A DNA stretch of 39,457 nt from JAUSNA01 sp964568885 (GCA_964568885.1 CAZMSF010000011.1:1-39457), one strand, 5' to 3'. Shown: positions 1-7,838, counted from the stretch's first letter. The notes: generated by a model not told the origin, from the letters alone. A program made the numbers and translations.

Positions 1-164
1 ACAGTGTTTTGACCCAGACGGTAGATTCCGTACATACCACCCGCAATAAGGATGAGACACAGAAAAGTCGCGATGACGATTCTTTTTCCGCTCCACCTCA
101 TCACTACTTCGGCTTCTTTTACTATTTCTTCTTCGGTCTCCTGTATGATACTTCTTCTCGACAT
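1..164 (-). CDS. Membrane protein, N-terminal fragment (runs off window)
   Basis: Reading the minus strand from an ATG at 162-164 gives 54 open codons to the window edge. The visible part starts MSRRSIIQETEEE, is acidic and probably helical to about residue 25, then has a basic stretch (RWSGKR) and a hydrophobic segment at about residues 32-47 (IVIATFLCLILIAGGM). This fits a single-pass, N-in anchored protein whose main domain lies outside the window. The start is supported by a -10-like TATTAT exactly 6 nt upstream (171-176), which would make the message leaderless. It diverges from the MazG-like gene. No family can be named from this fragment. Confidence 0.65.
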   Translation of the reverse strand, partial: MSRRSIIQETEEEIVKEAEVVMRWSGKRIVIATFLCLILIAGGMYGIYRLGQNT

Positions 165-206
165 ACCTATATAATACACTACAATAAAAGGGGTATAATG
201 ATTTCT
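165..206. promoter_or_regulatory. Divergent promoter region
   Basis: This short spacer holds -10-like boxes for both directions. TATAAT at 194-199 lies 7 nt before the ATG at 207, and TATAAT at 170-175 is a second rightward candidate. TATTAT on the minus strand (171-176) lies 6 nt before the leftward ATG at 164. No good TTGACA-like -35 box is visible. Confidence 0.45.
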
Positions 207-539
207 ATGGACATTAAAGGACTTCAAGCGAAGATAAATGAAATGAACGTGAGAACGAGACCTCACTACAAACTGTATACTCAGGAGGAAAAAGAGATTC
301 TTACAAAAACTGTCAAACTCAACGAAGAAGTTGGGGAGCTTTGCAACGATATACTAAGCGTTCTTAGACTACAAAGAAAATCAAAATTAGATAAATTCGA
401 CAAACGCCACATTTACGAAGAGTTTGCGGATGTAATCATAACCACAATGCAACTGGCCAGTGTCGCAAGGGTCGACGTACAACGAGCTGTTGAAGAAAAA
501 CTTCAAAAAATCGAAAAAAGATATCATAAAGACCATTAA
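207..539 (+). CDS. MazG-like nucleotide pyrophosphohydrolase
   Basis: This 110-residue all-alpha protein carries the metal-binding pattern of the MazG/dUTPase-like NTP pyrophosphohydrolase superfamily: E41-x-x-E44 in EEVGEL, then E72-x-x-D75 in EEFADVI. Family members hydrolyse nucleoside triphosphates to monophosphate and pyrophosphate, often to clean up damaged or non-canonical nucleotides. Length fits single-domain members, not the two-domain MazG. The open frame reaches back to 9, but that part is the reverse of the leftward gene. I chose the ATG at 207 because TATAAT sits 7 nt before it; the ATG at 198 (preceded by AAAAGGGG) is an alternative adding three residues. The stop overlaps the next start by one base (TAATG), so the two are probably translated together. 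Substrate unknown. Confidence 0.75.
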   Translation: MDIKGLQAKINEMNVRTRPHYKLYTQEEKEILTKTVKLNEEVGELCNDILSVLRLQRKSKLDKFDKRHIYEEFADVIITTMQLASVARVDVQRAVEEKLQKIEKRYHKDH

Positions 540-1024
540 TGATAATTCGCTGGCTCTATTCAATTTTTCTGGCTGCACTACTGGTTACTTTTGTTGGAGT
601 CGGCATCGCAGCCTTCTATAAAGGTCCGAAGCCTCCCGAGTATCCTGTTTCGATTAAATATCTTGAGTCGCAACCGGTCACATCTCCGTCTGCTCAAACT
701 ATTGCACAAAACCGGGAATTTGACAGAAAACAAAAAGAGTACATAGAAAAAAACGAAAAATATAACAAAAATGTTTCCACGATTGCAATTGCTGCTGCTC
801 TTATAATCCTTGTTGCCAGCATTAGTCTTTTGGGGAAAATTCTCTACCTTTCAGATGGATTACTACTTGGCGGAGTCCTTACTTTAGGCTATGCAATAGT
901 CAGGGGATTCGGTTCCGGAGATGAAATGTTCAGATTTATTGTAGTAACGATAGGACTTGTAGTTGTAATCTTTTTGGGATATTGGAAGTTTGTGAGAACG
1001 CTCAAATTCACGTCTAAGAAATAA
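539..1024 (+). CDS. Four-helix membrane protein, unknown function
   Basis: This 161-residue protein is not recognised. Hydrophobic segments lie at about residues 4-26, 80-100, 104-121 and 133-150. A polar loop of about 50 residues between the first two has a proline-rich start (KGPKPPEYP) and then a charged, probably helical stretch (FDRKQKEYIEKNEKYNK). It ends in a basic tail (KFTSKK). The ATG overlaps the MazG-like stop, and the 3' end overlaps the convergent uracil-DNA glycosylase gene by 11 bases. Gene order suggests co-expression with the MazG-like enzyme but gives no function. Confidence 0.65.
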   Translation: MIIRWLYSIFLAALLVTFVGVGIAAFYKGPKPPEYPVSIKYLESQPVTSPSAQTIAQNREFDRKQKEYIEKNEKYNKNVSTIAIAAALIILVASISLLGKILYLSDGLLLGGVLTLGYAIVRGFGSGDEMFRFIVVTIGLVVVIFLGYWKFVRTLKFTSKK

Positions 1025-1565
1025 TCGTTTTCAATTTTTTAAAATCCTCTAGAAGAGTTGCTTTCATCTTCGTAAACCGTAGCGCCGCTGCAGGGTGAAC
1101 GGTAATAAAATATTTTCTCCCACTTTCTTGAATGATAGTTCCGTGTTCTTTAACAACAGAAATGTTTTTGTTAAGTACGGCAAGTACCGCCACTCTTCCG
1201 AGTAAAACAATAATTTTAGGATTAATAATTTTTACCTGTTCGTCAAAATGCGTTTTCCCATGGGCAATATCGGATGGTTTTGGAGTTATATAGTCGGGCA
1301 GATATTTTACCGGACTTGTTATGTAAACATCCTCTTCTTTCAAACCCGATTCGTTAATTAATTTTCTCAATAGCTTTCCCGACCGGCCTATAAACGGTCT
1401 TCCGGTGGCCGCCTCAGTTCTCCCCGGTGCCTCCCCAACGAACATGATGTCAGCATCAGGATTTCCTTCCCCGGGGACCGCCATGCCATGCTTCCCCACT
1501 TTACATGCATCACATATTTCTATTTCGTGGGCAATTTTCTGAAGTGCCTTTTCCTTACTTTGCAT
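1014..1565 (-). CDS. Family 4 (SPO1-like) uracil-DNA glycosylase, altered iron-sulfur site
   Basis: The 183-residue product should remove uracil from DNA. Motif A is GEAPGRTEAATGRPFIG (from residue 44), close to the family-4 consensus GEAPGxxE-x-xxGxPFVG. Motif B is HPAAAL (157-162), with the family's conserved His. Family 4 enzymes normally bind a 4Fe-4S cluster through four cysteines, two near the N-terminus and two in the middle. Here only C18 and C21 exist; the stretch that follows VYIT (SPVKYLPDYITPKPSDI) has none, and the protein holds no other cysteine. The cluster is therefore probably absent or differently bound. The start overlaps the upstream gene's end by 11 bases, so this is the last gene of a four-gene operon. 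Confidence 0.82.
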   Translation of the reverse strand: MQSKEKALQKIAHEIEICDACKVGKHGMAVPGEGNPDADIMFVGEAPGRTEAATGRPFIGRSGKLLRKLINESGLKEEDVYITSPVKYLPDYITPKPSDIAHGKTHFDEQVKIINPKIIVLLGRVAVLAVLNKNISVVKEHGTIIQESGRKYFITVHPAAALRFTKMKATLLEDFKKLKTIIS

Positions 1566-1884
1566 GTTTTGTGGAGGTAATGTCTTTGTGAAGTTCCTTT
1601 TTTATATCCTCCGCCGCCTTTTTTATTTTCTCTTCGATATTTTCCACTTTGTCATTCACAAAATTCCAAATTTTCTCATTATCCTCCGAAGCCAGATGCG
1701 TCAAAAAGTCTCTTTTATCATCCTCCGAAAGTTCCGATAATACCGCGTCTAGAACAGCGTGATAAATGTTCTCATGGATTAGTTTTTTAATTTCTTTTTT
1801 CTCATGATCCTCCATTGACATCCCGTCAATTTCCAATTCCAAAGTTTGTATCTCAACTAGATGGCTAAAAAAATGTGTATTCAT
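1555..1884 (-). CDS. Small charged helical protein, unknown function
   Basis: This 109-residue protein has no recognised family. It is rich in Glu, Lys and Asp, lacks membrane segments and looks mostly helical, with a C-terminal amphipathic stretch (NIEEKIKKAAEDIKKELHK, about residues 82-100) that could form a coiled coil. It resembles, without proof, small acidic helical proteins common in Patescibacteria (DUF5663-like). The start lies one base after the stop of the barrel-protein gene, and the end overlaps the glycosylase gene by 11 bases, so it is translated inside the operon. Confidence 0.6.
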   Translation of the reverse strand: MNTHFFSHLVEIQTLELEIDGMSMEDHEKKEIKKLIHENIYHAVLDAVLSELSEDDKRDFLTHLASEDNEKIWNFVNDKVENIEEKIKKAAEDIKKELHKDITSTKHAK

Positions 1885-1885
1885 A

Positions 1886-2770
1886 TTAGCTTTTTGCCAA
1901 TTTTACAGGCTCAACCGGCCCTAATGGTACTTTATCCTCCGGGTCATCGATAAAAAAGTATAACACGCCGCCTTTAGACTTCCCATCAACCCTCTCAAGA
2001 TGGTGCATAACTTCGGGGCTACCCCCTAGTTGTTTTCCTGTCCACACAGCCGGCCCAGCATCTGCAATATCGGCAACAACTGCTCTCCCGTTTTGAGGAT
2101 TTACTACCAACATCTTTCTGTATTTAAAAAATTCTATATACTCATGTCTTCTGTCGGAAAAGCCGGGGGCCATGAAGGACTGAACAGCGATGTAGTATTT
2201 TTCTCTATCAATATCTTTTTGAGTCAATTCTTGTTTTGATTTTGCAAAATATCCGAACCCTCCCAGACCCGGCGCAAGACCGTTTTTTGCAAACTGTGCC
2301 GCTTTGGGATCCTGAGCTATTCTGTCTTCGATGTTATCTCCAGGATAACGCTTTAAATGTTGCTCGAGTCCTATATACCCATATGTCGTATTGAGCCTCA
2401 TGCCATTAATCTCAGGGAGCACGGAAAATCCATAATAGTTACTAAGAATTTTCGAAACCTTCTCCTCCTGCAGCGGAATAAGAGGCCCAACACCCTCTGG
2501 AAGAAACGGCTTTATGTCGTTGATGACGAACATATTCTGAGGAATATCAACAAAGGGAGAGCCTTGCACGGTCGTCTCATCCGGCTTGGGTAAAAAATTA
2601 GAAACGGGTGAGGTTAAAAGCAAAAGGCTGCCAAAAGCCCCCGCAGCAAGCTGTTTTGTGTTGCTTTGAGCCCACTCAAAAGCATCTTTGTGTTTTTGTA
2701 CAAGCTGTTCACGAAGTGACTTATTACGAACTTCCAGCTTGTCTTTAAGGTTAAGATAATGACTGCTCAT
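1886..2770 (-). CDS. Membrane-anchored protein with RlpA-like (double-psi beta-barrel) C-terminal region
   Basis: From the ATG at 2770 the protein has 294 residues. It has a charged N-terminal stretch, one hydrophobic segment at about residues 41-60 and a probably extracytoplasmic remainder. Near the C-terminus NGRAVVADIADAGP (about 227-240) resembles the NGRsVVVRVNDRGP signature of RlpA/expansin-type double-psi barrels, then GKQLGGSPEVMHHL resembles the following helix. RlpA proteins act on or bind peptidoglycan; the match is partial and the function inferred. The frame extends to 2803, but the 2770 start is preferred because it gives an ATGA overlap with the stop of the SGNH-like gene. It is second in the operon 3447-1014, next to another exported protein. 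Confidence 0.6.
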   Translation of the reverse strand: MSSHYLNLKDKLEVRNKSLREQLVQKHKDAFEWAQSNTKQLAAGAFGSLLLLTSPVSNFLPKPDETTVQGSPFVDIPQNMFVINDIKPFLPEGVGPLIPLQEEKVSKILSNYYGFSVLPEINGMRLNTTYGYIGLEQHLKRYPGDNIEDRIAQDPKAAQFAKNGLAPGLGGFGYFAKSKQELTQKDIDREKYYIAVQSFMAPGFSDRRHEYIEFFKYRKMLVVNPQNGRAVVADIADAGPAVWTGKQLGGSPEVMHHLERVDGKSKGGVLYFFIDDPEDKVPLGPVEPVKLAKS

Positions 2771-3447
2771 TGTGATATTACATTCCAAAACGCATCCGCC
2801 CATTGAGAATACCCTTTATCATTAGGATATTTTAACCCCCAATCATACAAAGACAGATCATAACTTTTTTTATTTATTGAATTTTCTAACATCACCGTGT
2901 TTACACCAGCCGCATTTGCCAACTCAAGAATTCTTAAATTTGCCGAGCGTATCGCTTTTTCATTGTTCGGAAATATTGTAAATGGGACCTCTGAAATATA
3001 ACTGACACGACCGGGAAGAAGGGAAAGCAAAATTTGCATATCATGAGAAAAAACATCAAGTCCCTTTCCCGATTCAATATCATGCAATCCTACCGTCACT
3101 GTTACCAAATCGGGTTTTAGATTGCCAATTTTTGGAATTTGTTCATTTATAACATTGTTAATAGTGGCATCTTTTGAGGCCAGATTTAATATCTTTACAC
3201 TACCTTCTGCTTCCTTGATTTTATCAATTAAAATGCCGGCATACCCTTTGGAAACCGATGAAGCGCCTACACCAAGACCTATTTCATCTCCCAAAACGAC
3301 ATATACGAAGTCACCGCCATCAAATGCCTTCTGCTGCCAATAATCCGAGTAATTCTTTGCGGTTACAACATCTCTCATTTGCAATCCGACATATACCAAT
3401 ACCCCGAAAAATATAAGCAATAGAATAACTACAAACACTTTCTTCAT
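2767..3447 (-). CDS. SGNH-hydrolase-fold protein with all four signature residues replaced (probable pseudoenzyme)
   Basis: The 226-residue product has an N-terminal signal anchor (about residues 3-22) and then the block order of a GDSL/SGNH esterase. Block I is VVLGDEIGLG with Glu55 where the catalytic Ser belongs. Block II is NLASKDATI with Asp93 at the expected oxyanion Gly. Block III is VGLHD with His122 for the Asn. Block V is KYPNDKGY with Tyr207 for the catalytic His. The fold seems intact but normal esterase chemistry should be lost. It may bind a carbohydrate or cell-wall ligand. An AGG lies just before the ATG, and a -10-like TAGAAT lies at 3471-3476. It is first in its operon and overlaps the next gene by ATGA. 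Confidence 0.7.
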   Translation of the reverse strand: MKKVFVVILLLIFFGVLVYVGLQMRDVVTAKNYSDYWQQKAFDGGDFVYVVLGDEIGLGVGASSVSKGYAGILIDKIKEAEGSVKILNLASKDATINNVINEQIPKIGNLKPDLVTVTVGLHDIESGKGLDVFSHDMQILLSLLPGRVSYISEVPFTIFPNNEKAIRSANLRILELANAAGVNTVMLENSINKKSYDLSLYDWGLKYPNDKGYSQWADAFWNVISQ

Positions 3448-3522
3448 ATCCTCATTTCATTTAAGCATTTATTCTATCCAATTTACAATTATGAAGCAGT
3501 AGTATTTCGCAAAAAACGATAC

Positions 3523-3528
3523 TATACT
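3523..3528 (+). promoter_or_regulatory. -10 box for the beta-helix gene
   Basis: TATACT lies 10 nt before the ATG at 3539 and predicts a leader of only a few nucleotides. No Shine-Dalgarno sequence or clear -35 box is visible. Confidence 0.4.
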
Positions 3529-3538
3529 GAATATCAAC

Positions 3539-4837
3539 ATGGAATCGGGTGAACAACCGCCAAAAAAAACAGGGACAATCACGAGAAGAGGACTTTTGGG
3601 AGCGGTTGTGGCGGGTGGAGCGGGATATGCTTTAAAGAAATTTTTTGGAACACAAGATGCCAGTGCGACCGAAAATCATCCTCTAAAACAGCTGGTCGTG
3701 CCAAACATTGCAACCGACGCCGAACATCCTCCGGAAGTATGGGACACCGAGAAATTCGAAACTACGCTCCAACACGCAATCTCTGAGTCTATCTCAAAAC
3801 AAAAAGCTGTTGAGTTATATTTGCCGCAGGGAGAAGTTCGTATCAAAAAAAACCTGAAATTCGATATGCAAGATGCTCGTGTTTCACTCGTTGGAAATGG
3901 AACAATTTTGTCCCTTGATGAGTCATTATCAGATATTCCTAAAGAGTGGGCATCCGAAGGACATAATCTGCTTGAATTCAATAATGTGACCGGGGATATC
4001 ATGATAAAAGGTATTCGATTTGATGGAGGGTCGAAGCGGGCAGGAAAAGGGGGATACGCTCCTCCCGGAGGTCCATGGGACGCAGTCTTATTTGTCAACG
4101 GTGGAGGCCCGGGGTCTGGAAAAGATATTCCGAACGGGCACAGAGACTTGAAAAGAAGCGGCAGCGTTACTGTCGAAGACTGTGAATTTGTCGACTCGGA
4201 AGCACCCGGTTTTTTAGCAAAGAATTTGAAAAAAGCATCCATAGAGAGGGCAAAGGGGGAAAATCTAGATACTCTTTTTGTTGCCGACTGGTGTGATGAA
4301 ATAACTGCTAACAATTTACAGGCGCGAAATTGTCTTTCGGAAGGAGTAGGTGTATATGGGTGCTATGGCGGTAGTATCACAAATTGTGACGTGACAACGG
4401 CCAGGCAAGGTTTTCTTATTCATGGTTGTGACAATATAGTTGTTTCTGACTGTACGGTTGAGGATGCTGCAATCGGATATGTTTTTGACCAAGCCGGGGT
4501 CAACAATAAACCCAACTCCAACCTGATGGTAAGGAATAGCAATTCACAAGGAACCGTGCTTGCCTATGCAATGGCGCATTCGCAAGAGGTAGGAATTGAA
4601 AATAGTAGACATGAAGAGATGGGAACCTGGCTTGCAAAATTCAATGACGGAAACGGAGACTTCTTACATACAGGAATTGCAGATATCGGAAACATTACAG
4701 CTATCCAGCAGCCTTTATGGCTAGGAAGCGGAACGGAAAGTGTTACGTTTTCGGATGTTGTTCTGAAGAAAGCAACCGATTCACACTATTACACACATCC
4801 ACGCGAAATTCCCGGAATAAAAAACGAAGGATTCTGA
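3539..4837 (+). CDS. Tat-signal, right-handed beta-helix (pectate-lyase-like) protein
   Basis: The 432-residue product opens with a twin-arginine-type signal: polar start, TRRGLLG at about residues 15-21, then a small-residue hydrophobic core (AVVAGGAGYAL). It should leave the cytoplasm folded. The rest is a series of short repeats rich in N, G, D and V (VTVEDCEF, ITANNLQARNC, GSITNCDV, IVVSDCTVEDA, LMVRNSNSQG), the spacing of parallel beta-helix coils seen in pectate lyases and polysaccharide lyases/epimerases. A Gly/Pro-rich loop (about 177-202) interrupts the coils. Cysteines recur in successive coils. A polysaccharide-acting or surface-binding role is likely, but no catalytic set could be assigned. 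It is apparently monocistronic and converges on secA with an 18-nt gap. Confidence 0.7.
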   Translation: MESGEQPPKKTGTITRRGLLGAVVAGGAGYALKKFFGTQDASATENHPLKQLVVPNIATDAEHPPEVWDTEKFETTLQHAISESISKQKAVELYLPQGEVRIKKNLKFDMQDARVSLVGNGTILSLDESLSDIPKEWASEGHNLLEFNNVTGDIMIKGIRFDGGSKRAGKGGYAPPGGPWDAVLFVNGGGPGSGKDIPNGHRDLKRSGSVTVEDCEFVDSEAPGFLAKNLKKASIERAKGENLDTLFVADWCDEITANNLQARNCLSEGVGVYGCYGGSITNCDVTTARQGFLIHGCDNIVVSDCTVEDAAIGYVFDQAGVNNKPNSNLMVRNSNSQGTVLAYAMAHSQEVGIENSRHEEMGTWLAKFNDGNGDFLHTGIADIGNITAIQQPLWLGSGTESVTFSDVVLKKATDSHYYTHPREIPGIKNEGF

Positions 4838-4855
4838 TGTTAAATTAATTCTTTA

Positions 4856-7606
4856 TTAATTAAGAAGTTGACCCAATTTCCAATTGGGGTAATGACATTT
4901 TTTGTATTTCTTGCCGCTTCCGCACCAGCACGGGTCATTTCTGCCTAATTTTTTTGGTTTTTCAACTTCTTGGCTGCTTGTTCCCATGTCTTTTGATGAA
5001 ATGGTAGTTTGCCTTCTCTTTTTTGGGGTTTTCGCAGCCGCATCTATCCCTACTTCTTCGGCCGGAGCATTTGTCGATGCTGCCTCCAAATTGACTGATG
5101 GCTGCTCTGTCACTATCTGAACCTTAAAAATACGGGTCACAATTCCATCGTCAATTCCCCCAATCAATTTTTCAAAGAGCCCGAACGCCTCATTTTTATA
5201 TTCGACAAGAGGATCTTTTTGGGAGAATGCCTGAAGTCTAATACCGATTCTTAAGTCTTCCATTGCGGTCAAATGATTCATCCAGAGATTATCAATTACC
5301 TGCAATGAAACCGCCTTGATGAGCTGATTCATGATTTCTTTTGACAACTCTTCCTCACGCCTTTTGAAAATATCGTGTGATAGCATTTTTAGGAATTCTT
5401 TCTTTTCTTCTTTCTCATGCCTTGTCTCAAGTTGCTCCAAAATGTGTTTTTGTGAATGGGCGTCAAGAGGAATTATCTCTACAAATTCACTAAGTATTGC
5501 CTGATTGTAATCCTCGGGCTGAATTGTGTATTGTATTTCAACCGCCATATCGATTGCACTATCGAGTCTCTCAAAAATAAACTGCTCATGTTCAACCCCC
5601 TCCAATAATTCACGCCTCATTCCATATACAATTTCGCGTTGTTTGTTAAGAACATCATCGTATTCAACTGTGTATTTCCGTGACTCAAAGTTGAACCCTT
5701 CGACTTTGACCTGCGCCTGAGTTATAACCCTGGTCACCAAACTGTGCGTTAGGGGCTGATCCTCTGGGAAGTTGAACCGGGTCATAAGATTTGCAATTTG
5801 TTCTCCTCCAAAAACTCTCATCAAATCATCCTCCAGAGAAATGATAAAAACAGATCTGCCGGGATCTCCTTGTCGTCCGGAGCGGCCTCTCAACTGATTA
5901 TCGATTCTTCTTGACTCGTGTTTTTCAGTACCAATAACATACAGGCCTCCCAACTCCAACACTTCATCGTGTTCCTTTTGCCAGGCTGCCATTTCTTTAT
6001 CAAATTTTTTCTTCCCTTCTTTTGTCTGATATTGTGTCTCGAACGCGCTTGGCGGTTGACCACCAAGGATGATGTCAACTCCTCGTCCGGCCATATTGGT
6101 CGCAACAGTAACTGCTCCCTTTTTACCGGCATCTTTTATGATAAGCGCCTCACGCATATGGTTCTTTGCATTTAAAACCTCATGGGGAACATTCCTCCTC
6201 TTCAGAGTCTCCGAAACTATTTCATTGTGTTCAATTGAGGCAGTTCCAACAAGAACCGGTTGCCCTTTCTTGTGCGCCTCCTCAATCTCGTTGACTACGG
6301 CCGTTATTTTTGCCCGTTGAGTTTTGTAAATCTGATCTGACACATCTTCGCGTTGTATCTGTCTGTTGGAAGGAATTACAACAACATCGAGTTTATAAAT
6401 TTTATGAAACTCCTCCGCTTCCGTTGCAGCGGTCCCTGTCATGCCGGCAAGACGTTCGTATTTCCTGAAGTAATTCTGAAGCGATACTGTTGCCAATGTT
6501 TTTGATTCCTGTTGTATTGCAACGCCTTCTTTTGCCTCAATTGCTTGGTGGAGACCTTCCGACAATCTTCTTCCTTCAAGAAGTCTTCCAGTAAATTCGT
6601 CTACCAAAACAACTTGGTTATCCCGGACTATATAATCTTTGTTTTTGTGATACAAAAGCTTTGCTTTAAGAGCAGCCTCTATGTGGTAAACCGTATCAAA
6701 ATCTTTTTCGTAAATGTCTTTTACCCCGAACATTGATTCTATTTTCCCAATCCCATGGTCTGTCAAATGTGCGGTACGTCTTTTCTCATCCAATTTATAA
6801 TCAATTGGCTGCAGTCTTTCGATAAGTGTAGCGTATTCAAAGTATTTATTAGAAGGTGTAGCGTCGGGCATCGAGATGATGTGAGGAGTCCTTGCCTCGT
6901 CAATAAGAACGGAATCAACCTCGTCGATGACCGCAAAATAGTGTTTTCGCTGCACTAATTGGTCAATTGAGGTAGCCATATTGTCCCGAAGATAATCAAA
7001 TCCGAATTCTGAGTTGATACCATATAAAACATCCGCCTCGTATGCCTCTTTCCGGGAAACTGGCTTCAGATGAGTAAGCCGATAATCATTTACCCCCTCA
7101 TCCGTATGCTCTTTGTCGAAGACATAAGAAGCATCATTGATAATTGCTCCGACTTTCATGCCTAAGAATGTAAAGACTTCTCCCATCCATCCGGCATCGC
7201 GACGCGCCAAATAATCATTGACGGTAACAAGATGTACGGGGTTGCCGGTAAGTGCATGCAGATATAATGCAGGAGTTGCTGAAAGAGTTTTTCCTTCTCC
7301 CGTTTTTTGTTCTGCAACCTTCCCTTGCGCCAGGACTGTTGCCGCAATCATCTGCACATCATAATGCCGAAGACCTAAAGTCCTTTTTGCCGCTTCCCGC
7401 ACCAAAGCAAACGCCTCAGGAAGAACCAAATAAATATTTTCTCCTTTTTCTATCCGGGATTTTAATTCTTGAGTTTTTTTAGGGAAATCCGAATCCTTCA
7501 GCTTTTCGAGTTTTTTCTCGAAGGAATTTACTTCAGCTACCACAGGAAGCAATTTATTGATTTCTTTGTCATTGCTGTCAAAAAGTTTTGTGATGAAATT
7601 TAGCAT
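4856..7606 (-). CDS. secA: Preprotein translocase ATPase SecA
   Basis: The 916-residue product is the motor that pushes unfolded preproteins through SecYEG. Seen in order: nucleotide-binding motif TGEGKTLSA, VTVNDYLARRDAGWMG, the DEVDSVLIDEARTP segment (DEAD-box-like), preprotein-binding region, MAGRGVDIILGG (usually MAGRGTDI), RGRSGRQGDPG, the scaffold/wing region, and a C-terminal zinc-binding tail with CWCGSGKKYKKCH. Length and domain order are normal for bacterial SecA. The ATG at 7606 has no Shine-Dalgarno sequence; a TACAAT box lies 24 nt upstream on the same strand. It is separated from the H1-like gene by a strong terminator, so it is its own unit. It also implies Sec export of the anchored proteins in this window. 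Confidence 0.97.
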   Translation of the reverse strand: MLNFITKLFDSNDKEINKLLPVVAEVNSFEKKLEKLKDSDFPKKTQELKSRIEKGENIYLVLPEAFALVREAAKRTLGLRHYDVQMIAATVLAQGKVAEQKTGEGKTLSATPALYLHALTGNPVHLVTVNDYLARRDAGWMGEVFTFLGMKVGAIINDASYVFDKEHTDEGVNDYRLTHLKPVSRKEAYEADVLYGINSEFGFDYLRDNMATSIDQLVQRKHYFAVIDEVDSVLIDEARTPHIISMPDATPSNKYFEYATLIERLQPIDYKLDEKRRTAHLTDHGIGKIESMFGVKDIYEKDFDTVYHIEAALKAKLLYHKNKDYIVRDNQVVLVDEFTGRLLEGRRLSEGLHQAIEAKEGVAIQQESKTLATVSLQNYFRKYERLAGMTGTAATEAEEFHKIYKLDVVVIPSNRQIQREDVSDQIYKTQRAKITAVVNEIEEAHKKGQPVLVGTASIEHNEIVSETLKRRNVPHEVLNAKNHMREALIIKDAGKKGAVTVATNMAGRGVDIILGGQPPSAFETQYQTKEGKKKFDKEMAAWQKEHDEVLELGGLYVIGTEKHESRRIDNQLRGRSGRQGDPGRSVFIISLEDDLMRVFGGEQIANLMTRFNFPEDQPLTHSLVTRVITQAQVKVEGFNFESRKYTVEYDDVLNKQREIVYGMRRELLEGVEHEQFIFERLDSAIDMAVEIQYTIQPEDYNQAILSEFVEIIPLDAHSQKHILEQLETRHEKEEKKEFLKMLSHDIFKRREEELSKEIMNQLIKAVSLQVIDNLWMNHLTAMEDLRIGIRLQAFSQKDPLVEYKNEAFGLFEKLIGGIDDGIVTRIFKVQIVTEQPSVNLEAASTNAPAEEVGIDAAAKTPKKRRQTTISSKDMGTSSQEVEKPKKLGRNDPCWCGSGKKYKKCHYPNWKLGQLLN

Positions 7607-7673
7607 GTAATTGAGCGTGGTTGAAGTGTTATTGTACCATAAATTTGCCTCATTCGCGACTACCAGTAAAAAT

Positions 7674-7709
7674 AAAAAGCCCTACATGAAATATCACGAA
7701 GGGCTTTTT
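7674..7709 (-). terminator. Intrinsic terminator after the H1-like peptide gene
   Basis: A 10-bp stem (AAAAAGCCCT at 674-683 with AGGGCTTTTT at 700-709) encloses a second short stem. On the minus strand it is followed by TTTTTATTTTT. It lies between the H1-like stop (7737) and the secA start (7606). The plus strand also ends in Ts, so it could act in both directions. Confidence 0.8.
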
Positions 7710-7736
7710 TATTGTGAGATTAATTCAGAAGAAAAT

Positions 7737-7838
7737 TCATTTTTTCTTCTTTGCAGCTGCTTTTTTCTTAGGCGCAGCCTTCTTAACGGTCTTTTTTGCT
7801 ACAGCTTTTTTGGGTGCTGCTTTTTTCTTTGCCGGCAT
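7737..7838 (-). CDS. 33-residue Lys/Ala-rich histone H1-like peptide
   Basis: A short minus-strand frame from the ATG at 7838 encodes 33 residues, of which 16 are Lys and 10 Ala, with Pro at 2, 9 and 23. It starts MPAKKKAAPKKAVAKK and ends in a run of four Lys. This is the composition of the C-terminal tails of histone H1 and of bacterial H1-like proteins (HctA/HctB, AlgP type), which bind DNA without sequence preference. Being a gene is well supported: AAAGGAGGTGAT ends 4-5 nt before the ATG, a TTGACA/TAAATA promoter lies upstream, and a strong terminator follows. It is monocistronic. Nucleoid or nucleic-acid binding is inferred from composition; ribosome or RNA binding is an alternative. 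Confidence 0.78.
   Translation of the reverse strand: MPAKKKAAPKKAVAKKTVKKAAPKKKAAAKKKK

Noticed and set aside
9..206. Extension of the MazG-like frame upstream to a TTG at 9
   Set aside because: The extra residues lie opposite the leftward membrane gene, have no homologous look, and the -10 boxes lie inside them.
3676..4314. 212-codon open frame on the minus strand
   Set aside because: Lies entirely opposite the beta-helix gene; Pro/Ser-rich composition, no start signals and no recognisable motif. It is a shadow of the plus-strand codon use.
4838..4868. AT-only hairpin between the beta-helix and secA stops (TTAATT/AATTAA)
   Set aside because: Six A/T pairs without a GC core or clean T-run are too weak to call a terminator.
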